From contig NC_073695.1 in assembly GCF_029784165.1 (NCBI RefSeq), forward strand, positions 103,805,422 to 103,869,421: a stretch of DNA of 64,000 nucleotides. Direction: 5' to 3'. This document shows, one piece after another, positions 33,030 through 44,068 of the stretch (positions within the stretch are counted from its first letter, which is position 1; every line of letters starts with the position of its first letter). The notes beneath the pieces are model-generated. The model saw nothing but the letters and a program-made list of their open reading frames with translations. It was not told the origin of the DNA and made no database searches. The translations under genes were made by a program, and so were the position numbers. The stretch is from Wyeomyia smithii. Taxonomy: Eukaryota > Arthropoda > Insecta > Diptera > Culicidae.

Positions 33030-33949
33030 CGAGTGGCACGATATTCTAAAAGTTGGCTCAACTGTTTGGCTTCGTCGACGATATTATCATCGAGTAGAAT
33101 TCGCCGCCGCTCCGAGTTAACCATCTACAAGACGCAGATCAGACCGGTAGTCCTCTACAGGCATGAGACATTGGACTATGCGCCCTTGCGGTCTTCGAGC
33201 GGAAGGTGTTGCGTACCATTTTCGGTGGACTGCAGATGGAGAACGGAACGTGGAGAAGGCGAATAAACCACGAACTACAGGAGCTGCTTGGGGAGCCATC
33301 TATGCCCACATCGCTAAGATTGGCTGTGCATGTCGTAAGGATGTCAGACGACAGCCCGGTAATGGTGGTTGTAGGAACCAATCCGTCAGGGATAAAACGG
33401 AGAGGTGCACAGCGGGCAAAGTGGATCGATCAGGTGGAAGACGGCCGCCAGACCTTACGCAAACTGCAGAGCTGGAGAGCTGCAGCCATGGACCGAGTGG
33501 AATGGAGACGACTCTTACGTACAGCAAATACCCCACTACGGCCTGGGACTGTTGGGTAAGGTATGAAGGTAAGAATCCAGTGTAAATTATTTTATAAAAT
33601 GTTACGTTCTAAACATACTTTCTTGAAAGAGCTTGCTTACTGTTAGATGTTACAGTAATTGTAAATAATATTAAAATAAAATTACGGGTTTTTATGCCTA
33701 TTGAAGAAGTTACTCGATAGAAGTAACACTTGAACAGGCTTTTCCCTAAGGAGAATTTAATAAAAAAAAGAATGCCGGACAACAATCCCGCAAAAATGGT
33801 GTTCGTCTCGCATCCGGCCGGTACAAGACGTAGAGGCGCGCAACGAGCTAGGTGGTTGGACCAAGTGGAGCGAGATCGCGGAAGTGTAGGACGCTCAAGA
33901 AACTAAAGACAAGTGTCCATGAACCGAGTGCGTTGTCACGCAGGTGAAA
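33030..33949 (+). pseudogene. RTE-like relic, copy A', part after the hAT insertion, plus second fragment
   Basis: Counterpart of 11416-12335. It holds the RTE C-terminal segment (RTIFGGLQMENGTW, RRGAQRAKWIDQV) up to about 33594, then the extra 3' fragment at 33772-33949. Two substitutions were noticed against copy A near 33110-33160. Confidence 0.7.
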
Positions 33950-35698
33950 TCTACCAGGAAACCAACCATATGTTGAACAAAAATAATTTTCAGAAATCGG
34001 ATTTTGGGTTCTACGAAAACTCCACAATGTTAGCTGAACATTGATAGTTCAAACCTGGAAAAAAAAATTGTGAAGAAAAACAAATGTTTTTTTTTTTTAA
34101 ATTTTTAACAGTTTATATTTTTTGGAAGGATAGCATTATTATCTACAACTCAGTCAATTTGATTCAAATGTCCGCCCAAAGCTTTTGTGTCTCCGGGAAA
34201 CCTAACTTTACGAATTTTTCCTGAGCTGAGTGCATATTGATGATCAACATATTTTTAACACCGAATCGGTTTGTTTAATCGGTATAGTGTCTTCGGCAAA
34301 GTCGTAGAAAATAATTTTGTTGTTTAAAAAATAATTACATACCTAGTAAAGTAAAACCTGATTTTTGTTTTTAAATTTTGACTGTTAGTTTCTTATTTCT
34401 CAGAGTTCAAAAATCTTTCAATTTTGAGTAATTATTGTATTGTTTAGAAAAAAAAACAAGTAGAAAAAGTGAGTTTTTAGAAATATTTAATAATATATTT
34501 AAAAATAATATTTTTGTATTTTTTCTTTAAAAAATTTTGTCCCACACTATATAATATTCCTGAAAGGACAAAAAACTGTCTACAACTTTGCCAAAGACAT
34601 TATACCAATCAAGTTTTTTTCTTTTTCTCTTTTGAAAACTTTCAGCGTTTTTGTTCCTCATTTCTCAATGATGAGACAGCCAAGCTAACCTAGTAAAACC
34701 CTTGTAAAAACAAAAACAAAAAATGAGCAGTTTGGAATACCCAATTATTTTTAGTTTTTTATTTAAAAAAAATACAGCGTATATTTTTATCGGGAAGATA
34801 AATTTATTTTGTATAAATCTACTAACGATGTCACACCAATCAAACAAACCGTTTTTGTACTAAAAATATCAATACCATTTTTATAAAATCTCTTCACAAA
34901 TTAGTCGTGATTTAAAAAAAAAAAAAACACTGGTATCACAAAATGACATCATTAGCCCATAGAAACATTTGTGCAAAGTTTCAGTCGAATCAAAAATGAC
35001 AGTTAAAAAAAATTAAGCGCCGTATTACAGAAGAGACTAGAAACAAACATAATGTCAAATGTCACTGAAATTTTTTGTAAAAAAAGAGCTGAAATGTTGA
35101 TCTCATATTTGTTGATGCAAAGTTTATGACCTTTCTCTAAATCAGCAAAGAAATCCAAATAATTGAAACGCCTTCATAGTCAAGAAAAAAACTAACAAAA
35201 TATATTCACAAGTAATGCTTTGAATGACTAAAACACATCTAAACGCGACGAAAACAAAAAACTCTAGAATCTACTCTAAAATGACTTCCAGCAAAACAAA
35301 ACTGGAGGCCAAACAGAAAATTGCCAAAGCTTAGCTCAAAATTCCTGAAACCATGGAATGGTCAAAACAAAAATTAATTTCTAATAAAGTTGTAAGGAGT
35401 CAAATAAAAGATTGAAAACAAAAATGTTTCAACATGGCTTAAAGCTTTCGTAGAATCTGGAAAGGTTAAAACTTTTCTGCAATTTAGAAAAGATAAAAAA
35501 ATAAGAAATACACCAAATTTTATTAAAAATGCATGAAAACGCTCCAAGAAGCAAACTTGTTGGAACCGGTTAGAACAGAAAGTAAAAAAATATAGCTTCA
35601 ATTTTAGTTCAAAAAGTTCTCAGGAAAATAGGAAATCCAAAAACGTTGAGCATCATGAGAAGGCCGAAAGCTACTATCAAAAATTTATTTCCAATTAA
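33950..35698. repeat. AT-rich repeat upstream of Jockey, copy A'
   Basis: Counterpart of 12336-14076, with one extra T in a T-run and a 7-base insertion near 35440 that makes GCTTAAAGCTT out of GCTT. It ends in the target sequence TATTTCCAATTAA (35686-35698). Confidence 0.65.
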
Positions 35699-35899
35699 CA
35701 GTGCGTCTTGAACTGTCCTACAGATCAGACGTTTTTTCGGTTGCTTGTGGACTGGTCTTTGACTGCCTATAGCTTCAAAGTTTGTGTTTTGTCAGTGTGT
35801 CTTTTAAAGACTACCTGAAAGTTATTTCCCATCAGTCTTTCTCAAGACTACCTACTTTTGAATTTAACATTTGTTTTAACTTTTTTCGTATCACCTGAA

Positions 35900-37222
35900 A
35901 TGGCTGGACGGAAAAAGAAACCTCGCATCGCTGCGGGGAGGAAAAGAGAGGCATCTCTTTCTGACACATCGAGTGTCTGTAGTGACAATCCTTTTGATAT
36001 TTTGCCTGAGCAAGAAGCTGGTGAAATGGAAGTTACCAATAATGAAACTATACAAAATATAAAATCTTTAAAAAAGGAGAAAGTTCCACCTATTGTGGTA
36101 ACTATTTCTTCTGAATTTAATATATTCAAAAAGGAACTTTCAACGTTTGTTTCTGACGTTAAAGTTACCTATCAAATTGGCCGTAGAGGTGAATGCCGCT
36201 TATTAGCCGACTCAGTAAAGGGTCGTGATCGTCTTGTTCAGTATTTAACTGTCAAGATGTACAAATTTTTTACATATGACACCAAGAACGCCAAGCCGTT
36301 CAAGGTTGTCTTGAAAGGTCTCACCAACGATCAAACCGTTGATGAGATCAAACTTACTTTAACAGAATTACTTGGCATAGCCCCTACCCAAGTAATTCTA
36401 ATGAAACAAAAATCACGAGGCGAAAACAGTCAGAGAACTGGAATTTCCCTTGTTAATTATTTAATTCATTTTAACCGCAATGAGGTCAACAACTTAAATT
36501 TTTTTGAAAAAGCACATGCTTTGTATAATGTGCGTGTAAAGTGGGAAACTTATAGGAAGTATGGCGGAGGTGAAAAGCATATCACCCAATGCCGTACTTG
36601 CCAACGTTATGGCCATGGTTCCAAATTCTGTAACATGGACCAAAAATGTCTTAATTGTGGAGACTCTTCTCACAAAAAGGAAACATGTCCTGTGAAAGAG
36701 AGTAAAAATTTTCGCTGTGCGAATTGTAACGGCAACCATATGTCAAATTTTTATCAATGCCCAGTCCGTTTAGCAATTGTTAAGGCAAGGCAAGGTAAAC
36801 AAAATTCAATTTCTCAATTAAAACCAACTTCAAAACAAAATTCTCCAAGCGTACCAGTGACGCATAGTTTACCTACTCCTTTGCATACCCGTTTAACTTA
36901 TGCACAGGTTACAGGTAGTTCGAACATTATACCGCCTAGTGTTGGTAGTTCGAAAATGACCGTTAATATGGGTAAGCAAAACACGCTAGAAAATAATTGT
37001 ATACCTATTACTCCAGCTAATATTGCTGCCGAAAATATTTTTTCTAATGTCAACTGCCTGGGGCCTATTACGGCAGGTAAACTTTCTTTTTTGCAACAGG
37101 CAATGTTCGATCTTATGAACGCCATGTTGCAGGCAAAATCAATGTTTGAAGCCATTCAAATAGGCACAAATTTTACTATTAAAATTGTTTCTAATTTAAA
37201 ATTTAGCAATGATTTTAAATAA
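35900..37222 (+). CDS. Jockey ORF1, copy A'
   Basis: 440 residues, identical to the copy A protein as read except for Leu at residue 154. PRE_C2HC-like region and three zinc knuckles are intact. The last 14 bases overlap ORF2. Confidence 0.85.
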   Translation: MAGRKKKPRIAAGRKREASLSDTSSVCSDNPFDILPEQEAGEMEVTNNETIQNIKSLKKEKVPPIVVTISSEFNIFKKELSTFVSDVKVTYQIGRRGECRLLADSVKGRDRLVQYLTVKMYKFFTYDTKNAKPFKVVLKGLTNDQTVDEIKLTLTELLGIAPTQVILMKQKSRGENSQRTGISLVNYLIHFNRNEVNNLNFFEKAHALYNVRVKWETYRKYGGGEKHITQCRTCQRYGHGSKFCNMDQKCLNCGDSSHKKETCPVKESKNFRCANCNGNHMSNFYQCPVRLAIVKARQGKQNSISQLKPTSKQNSPSVPVTHSLPTPLHTRLTYAQVTGSSNIIPPSVGSSKMTVNMGKQNTLENNCIPITPANIAAENIFSNVNCLGPITAGKLSFLQQAMFDLMNAMLQAKSMFEAIQIGTNFTIKIVSNLKFSNDFK

Positions 37223-37928
37223 AACAATTAAAATATTAAATTGGAATGCTCGCTCATTGAAGGCCAATGAGAATGAGCTTTTTAATTTTTTAACAGTAAA
37301 TAATGTGCATATTGCAATTATTACTGGAACATTTTTGAAACCTAACATAAAATTAAAATATGATCCCAATTACGTGGTTCATAGATATGATAGGATTCAG
37401 GGTTCCGGCGGTGGAGTTGCAATCGTTATTCATCGCCAAATCAAACATCGTGCTCTTCCCCATCTTGAGACGAAAGTTATTGAAACTTTGGGAATTGAAG
37501 TTCAAACTGAACTTGGGATTTTATTTATTGCCGCAGCATATTTACCATTTCAATGTACACGCGAGCTCAAAAATTATTTTAAAGGTGATTTACAAAAACT
37601 CACCAGAAATCGTTCGAAATTTTTCATAATCGGCGATTTTAACGCTAAACATCGTTCATGGAATAATTCTCAAAGTAATTCCAATGGCAAAATTTTATTC
37701 AATGATTGTTCTTCAGGATACTATTCTATTTTGTCTCCGAATAGTCCTACATGCTTTTCTTCTGTAAGAAACCCTTCAACAATTGATTTGGTGCTGACAG
37801 ATCAAAGTCATGTATGTAGTGATTTGATCACACATGCTGACTTTGATTCTGACCATCTTCCAATAACTTTTTCTTTATCACATGAATCAGTTTTAAACCC
37901 TATGAGCTCTGTTTTGACGTTGGACTAA
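37209..37928 (+). pseudogene. Jockey ORF2, endonuclease part, copy A' (interrupted, E40G)
   Basis: Same endonuclease as 15587-16306 but with Gly at residue 40 (ITGTF instead of ITETF), which removes the conserved metal-binding glutamate, and Gln for Arg at residue 77. It ends in the TIR of the 2.2 kb insertion. It would be inactive even without the split. Confidence 0.85.
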
Positions 37929-40139
37929 CGTCTATATCGAAGTTAGGCACCTGAATTTAAAAATCTAGTAATTCAACCGGGGAAAACCAGGGAAAAGTGG
38001 TCAGGTTTTGAGCGCTTATATATCAGTCTTTTCTCTTCAGAATTTCGAGGTTTTGGCATCAAACGATCAGAAATTCTTTTACGGTTGAATTTATGTAACA
38101 AAAATAACCTATTGTTCGAGATACACTATTGAAAAATTGATAAATCACATCGATTGTCTAAATCATACCGAGCAACCAATCACCACCTCTCTTCACAAGC
38201 ACAGTCGACACTAACGGATACAACCGATCTGACTTTGTAAACAGTCTCACAGCTTTCAACCAATAACGAGCTCGCTTTCGGTAGCTGCAACAGGTATTTC
38301 AACACCGTTTTAAAATGCTTCTTTTATCATTACCACTGAACAGATTCTAAACACCAATGGCTTGATTGATAGGGAAAATATTGCGCGAGATTGTCATATA
38401 ATAATTTAAATATGTTTTCGATACTAAACTAGTTAAAAGTTGTGTTAAAAGTCGTGCACATTCAACCAATCACAAGCTCGCTTCTTGTTTGCTCGCGGAT
38501 GGATTTTTGCTTTGGGCTATATAATAGCCTGTGTCGTCTCATAGCAAGTGGAAGGCCTCATCAGTTAACAAGTGGAAGGCCACCAGGCCCGTCTTGTATA
38601 ATCAGCAGCGGTGGCTGATTCCAGCGGCCAAACTGAGCTGCAGCAGAACCAGAGCGGTAGTATCAGGCAGCAGCGGCGGAGGTAGTGGGCAGCTGCATTT
38701 CTTCATTCAGTTCGGTTCTCCTTCGATCTGAGTTGGACCCCACCAGCGGTAATCCAATTCAGATATCGTTGGGTGAAAACTGCACGAAACTGCCAGAACT
38801 GCCAGAAACTGCACGAGCCAGCACCGCCACTAGGAAAGCTACCGCCATTTAGTGTGTGTGCAGTGTGCACATATAGCGTATGTGCATCTGTATTGCTATG
38901 ACATTTGCGATGATAGGGATGGCGCTGTTGCGTGTGTATGGCTAGCTATATCGTGTGTAAGACACTAGCATGTGTAGCATATTATGGCTATTGCGTGTAT
39001 ATCTTCAGCGTGTGTACGGATAGTTATAGCTTGTGTGTGGATAGCTGCTGCGTGTGTAATGATTAGTTATAGCGTATGTATGGATAGTAATAGCACATGG
39101 TTGGATAGCTTATGCGTGTGTATAGATAGTTGTATCGGATGTATGGAAAGGAATAGCGTGTGTATGGATAGCTATAGCTACAGCGTGTGTATGAATAGTT
39201 TTAACGCGTGTTTAGATAGTTATAGCATGTGTGTGAATAACTATAGCGGGTGTTTATCGAAGATTATTATTGTCATTGAAAATATTAAAACGTCTTAACG
39301 AACACAGTTGTGAATTTGATTTTACAGCAGCGATTTTAACTTCTTCAGCCAGTCTTTATTCATCGAGGAAAAATTACTACCTATGAATGATCAACACTTA
39401 TTTACTAGAAATTTGATTTAGATCAAAACGGGTTCTTTTGAGTATCATAAATTATTGGTAAAAAGAGTTGCAAGTTTTCTCAATGAGCATTCATTAAATT
39501 TTCGTTTTTGTTTCTCGGTGCGCGGTTTCGATTTTGTTTCTCGCACACAGAGAAAGAAACAAACTTGTCGCTATCGTGAAAAATAACAAAACAATTAGAA
39601 ATGCTCTAAATCACAACTGAAGAAGTTAAGATATTATCCTGTCACTCGCCCAAACCTTGATAACAACTACCGAAAAACGTGTGATTGAGCTCTTGCTATA
39701 TTGAGTTATTGAACCAAACGTTTTTGTTTTTCAAATACATGAAGTTATATGCTGGGCTGGAACTAACCTAGCATGAGTTTTATCGATTAAATGTCAAACA
39801 ATTTTCAAATTTAAAATTTTCGTTTGAATCGTTCTGGGCTCCAATTTCAGATAGTTTCTTAAAGTTTGCTTTTTGCTTAGATAGGAAAATTTTACCAATT
39901 CGCTCAATTAAATGATTGTCTTGGTAGTGCAGCAAACAAAGGGTTGATTCGAATATGTATGAAATGACAGCGATTAAATAAAAGATATCCATTCTTTTAG
40001 TATATATTATTATTTATAACGTTTTAACGTCTCAGCATTCAGAAATGCACTGTTAGATAAAATTGCAGCAAATACTAGAGTTGCAATTCTCTCTATTATT
40101 TGTTTTAATGGAATATAAGAATACCGTAGTCCAACGTCA
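37915..40139. mobile_element. 2225-bp TIR-bounded insertion, copy A'
   Basis: Counterpart of 16293-18517, with the same TGACGTTGGACTA ends and promoter-like cluster (about 38173-38542). Substitutions were noticed near 38248 (TCTCACAGC), 38590 (GGCCCGTC) and 39529 (GGTTTCG). Confidence 0.65.
38930..39256 (+). repeat. 21-bp minisatellite, copy A'
   Basis: Counterpart of 17308-17634; the unit number is unchanged between the copies as far as I can read. Confidence 0.8.
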
Positions 40140-40170
40140 TGCGGTCGTGTCTTGAATACCACCCTCCTAC

Positions 40171-42110
40171 TTTTTAATTATAACAAAGCTAATTGGGAAA
40201 GATACAAAAATTATATTGAGAGAAATTTCAATAATGAGCTTGATTTGCAAAACGAAGTGAATATTGATTCCGCTTTGGAAGCATTAAAATGTGCAATTGT
40301 TGATGCCAGGAATTATTCTGTTCCAAAGGCTCAAGTGAAATTTGATTCACCAATAATTGACGAAAATCTTCAACTTCTAATTCGTTTGAAAAATGTCCGC
40401 AGACGTCAATATCAACGTTCTCGTGACCCTGTTTTTAAAACTATTTATAAAGATTTACAGAAAGAGATTAAACATAGATTTACTCTTCTGAGAAATCAAA
40501 ATTTTGAGACTAAAGTTGAAAAATTGAAACCATATTCAAAACCATTTTGGAAGCTGTCGAAGATTCTTAAGAAACCTTCAAAGCCTATTCCAGTTTTAAA
40601 AGATGGTGAACGTTTTCTTGTATCCAATGAACAAAAGGCTCAAAGACTTGCTCAGCAGTTTGAGAGTGTTCATAACTCAAATTTGAATTTTGTGAGTCCA
40701 ATTGAAAATGAAGTCACACGTCAATTTGATTTAATTTCTTCCCAGAATTTTTTACCTGCAGAAATAATTGAAACTAACTTGAATGAGATTAAATCAATTA
40801 TTAAAAATTTCAAAAATATGAAAGCACCTGGTGACGATGGAATCTTTAATATACTAATCAAACATCTCCCTGAGAGCACAATGGATTTTTTAGTGAAAAT
40901 TTTCAATTGCTGCTTCAAAATTGCATATTTTCCCAAATTATGGAAAAATGCAAAAATTACTCCCATTTTAAAACCGGATAAGAACCCAGCTGAAGTTTCA
41001 AGTTATCGACCAATCAGTTTGCTTTCTTCAATAAGTAAACTGTTTGAGAGAGTTATTCTTAACAGAATGATGTCACACATCAACGAAAATTCAATTTTTG
41101 CAAATGAACAGTTTGGATTTCGCCATGGGCATTCCACAACTCATCAATTGCTCAGAGTTACTAATATGATACGAGCTAACAAATCTGAAGGTTATTCCAC
41201 TGGAGCTGCTCTTTTAGACATAGAAAAAGCATTCGACAGTGTTTGGCATAAAGGTTTGATTGCGAAATTGCAAACTTTTAATTTTCCAATTTTCCTAATC
41301 AAAATTTTAAAAAATTATCTTACTGATCGAACTCTGCAGGTTGTCTATCAGAATTCAAAATCTGATAGATTTCCTGTCAGAGCAGGTGTGCCTCAAGGTT
41401 CAGTCTTGGGTCCAGTCCTGTACAACATATTCACTTCAGATCTTCCTGATTTGCCTCCAGGATGCACAAAGTCATTGTTCTGCGATGACACAAGCATTTC
41501 CGTAAAAGGAAAAAGCCTTCGTGTCATATGCAGTCGATTGCAGAAAAGTTTAGATATTTTTTCTTCCTACTTGCAAAAGTGGAAAATCTCTCCCAATGCT
41601 TCTAAAACTCAAATGATAATTTTTCCGCATAAGCCTAGGGCTTCTTTCCTCAAGCCAAACAATAATCACGTTGTCAAGATGAATGGGGTTATTTTAAGTT
41701 GGTCCGACAAGGTTAAGTACTTGGGACTAATTTATGATAAAAAACTTATTTTCAAAGAGCACATTGAGAGTAAACAAGCCAAGTGCATCAAATATACGAG
41801 ATGTTTATATCCTCTCATTAACAGGAATTCTAAACTTTGTTTAAAGAACAAACTTTTGATTTACAAACAAATTTTTAGACCAGCAATGCTTTATGCTGTA
41901 CCGATCTGGTCAAGTTGCTGTTCAACAAGGATTCAGAATAAAATTCTGAAAATGATTTTGAAGCGTCCTCCTTGGTTTGGTACACTCGAATTACATAGAC
42001 TTACTGGTGTTGAACCATTAGAAGCTATGTCAAATAAAATTATTAACAATTTTCGACAAAAATCGTTGCAATCCTCAATTGCTACGATAAGCTCTCTTTA
42101 TAGCCAATAA
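40171..42110 (+). pseudogene. Jockey ORF2, reverse transcriptase part, copy A'
   Basis: Counterpart of 18549-20488. It is open to the stop at 42108-42110, with KAFDSVWHKG and LFCDDTSIS preserved. It has no start codon and is separated from the endonuclease part by the insertion. Confidence 0.85.
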
Positions 42111-42344
42111 GTTAGCAATTAAGTTAGTTGTAAGTTTACTTCCCCTTTTCTGACAAGTAGGTTTAAATCCCTACGAATGATAAGTCCTAATTGCGAAAGC
42201 AAACAAATCCTAACAATTAAAATTACAAATTTCTAACAGTGTTAAGAAGTCACCATTTGTGATTGGACACACATACTCATTATTTACTAATATTTATCAT
42301 AAATACTTAAGCTACTAACAAATCCCCCCTTAAAAAAAAAAAAA

Positions 42345-42834
42345 TATTTCCAATTAACCCAAAAAATTTGAAATGGGATATACAAATGCTATGCTGAAAA
42401 ACATCTTTAAATTCAAGAAGAAGTCGAAAACAAAATAGTCTTCAATAAAACTGTGTCTAGTGACTAAAAACATGTAAACAAAAAAATTAAGTTCTTAAAA
42501 CGAATCGAAGGTAGGCAAAATAAAAAGAGTTATTATTGATTTTCCTCGAACCGATTCAAACCTTTTCTAAGCAAAAAAAAGTTCTGAATTTAGTCCAAAA
42601 AATAACATTACTTTTAGAAGACATTTATTTAACATAAAAAAGGAAAATGAAATTTGGTTAAAATAATAAAGTAGGTCAAAAAGAAAAGGATTCAAATTCA
42701 GTTTATTAGTTGGAAGACGTTTCTAAATGAAAGAAGAGAAGTAAAAAAAGATTCTAAATTTAGCTAAAAGTGGTTCCGTAGATGGATGAGACTAATGATA
42801 AAACTGAATCCATATTTAATTCATAGCTTATTTA
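42345..42834. repeat. Continuation of the AT-rich repeat after the Jockey target site
   Basis: Non-coding. It has the same A-rich style as 35040-35698 and ends at the TA target of the Tc1/mariner element. Confidence 0.5.
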
Positions 42835-44068
42835 CACGGTGACAAAAAAGTCCGGTCACACTTTTTTGGGGTCGCCTGTAGCCTACACGTTGCATCTCTC
42901 TGGTGCCATCTATATTTCAAATGAAAGGGTTAACTTTACTGCCCAAAGTGGCAGAGTTTCGTTTTTTTGCAGTTTGTTTACATTGAGTTGTGAGCCATGG
43001 CAGAGTTAAGAGCAGCTGTTATCGCTGAATATGTGAAAGGGTACAAACCCGGACACATATACAAACACCTAAAACCGCTCGGAATCAACCGGAAATTCGT
43101 GTACCGGACCATAAATCGGTACCTAGAGACCGGAGGCACCGAGGACAAGGCACGATCTGGACGACCAAGGTCTGTGAGAACTCCAAGGCTGAAAAAGATT
43201 ATACGAGACCGGATTCGCCGGAATCCCGCCCAATCTGCACGGAAGCTGGCCAGGAACCTTAAAATAAACCGAGAATCAATCCGCCTGCTTCTGCGCAAGG
43301 ATTTAAAACTTACACCGTACAAAAAAACAGGTGGTTCATGGGGTTACCAAAGCTACAAAGGACAAGAGGTACCAACGGTCGCGGGAGTTGCTCGGTTGGC
43401 GCGCAGATGACGAGATTATTTTTTCGGACGAGAAGCTGTTCGTTTTGGAGCAGTCAATCGCCAAAATGATCGAGTTTGGAGTACGAGCATCCAGCAAGCT
43501 CCTGCGGACAAGCTGAAGGTTTCCCGGTTCCAAAATAAGACGTCAGTGATGGTTTGGGGAACCATTTGCAAGAGAGGTAAACTGCCTCTTATTTTTATCG
43601 ATAAAGGCGTCAAAATCAACGCAGCGTACTACCTGGACACGGTTTTGAATAAAAATGTTCTGCCTCAAGCTGAACTATTGTTTGAAGACGATTACTACTG
43701 CTTCCAGCAAGATGGCGCCCCATCCCACACCCACGTCGTCTCCGGATCTGAATCCACTGGATTATTTCGTGTGGGGATACATGATGTCAAAGGTGAACGA
43801 CTATAAAATAACAAATTTGGAGCAATTCAAGCGAGTTATCACGAAAATCTGGGACGAGATGCCGATGGAGCACGTGCGCGCCGCTTGCGACGACTTTCCG
43901 AGACGTCTGAAGCTGGTTCGATCAGAGAAAGGTGGTGTAATTCCGAGATATCGTCTGTGTAGTATCTTTATGAGTTACTGAATAAAGCTATGAAAGCCAG
44001 ATCCAGATTTTCTTCTTATTCTTGGAAATATTGAGATTTTCCTGTGTGACCGGACTTTTTTGACCCTG
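42835..44068 (+). mobile_element. Tc1/mariner-superfamily element, 1234 bp, inactive
   Basis: The terminal inverted repeats share AAAAAAGTCCGGTCACAC (left 42835-42861; right about 44044-44068). Both are flanked by TA, the duplication made by this superfamily (42833-42834 and 44069-44070). It holds one transposase relic on the plus strand. Its length is typical for a near-complete Tc1/mariner element. Confidence 0.93.
42997..43981 (+). pseudogene. Tc1/mariner transposase, frameshifted and internally deleted
   Basis: Residues from MAELRAAVIAEYVKGYKPG give a helix-turn-helix DNA-binding domain with GRPRSVRTPR linking to a second one, up to LTPYKK near 43325. The reading then shifts frame through IIFSDEKLFV (first catalytic Asp), VMVWGTIC and FQQDGAPSHT (second Asp), and shifts again to SSPDLNPLDYFVWGYM (third catalytic position, an Asp). 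About 60 bases normally lying between the second and third catalytic residues appear to be missing, so the spacing (a 37-residue type would be expected for this subfamily) cannot be measured. At least three breaks make it dead. Confidence 0.88.

Larger units (their letters stand above)
22450..42328. repeat. Copy A' of the large duplicated block (partner 4828-20725)
   Basis: Same order and orientation as copy A, plus a 3983-bp hAT-like insertion at 29047. It keeps the intact 3' flank of the Jockey element, so it represents the older arrangement. The 22450-24198 start is non-coding, as in copy A. Confidence 0.93.
35699..42344 (+). mobile_element. Jockey-clade retrotransposon, copy A', complete with both target duplications
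   Basis: It starts CAGTGCGTCTTG and ends CCCCCCTT followed by 13 A. The 13-bp target TATTTCCAATTAA is found on both sides (35686-35698 and 42345-42357). Length is 6646 bp including the 2.2 kb inner insertion. Structure is the same as in copy A. Confidence 0.92.
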
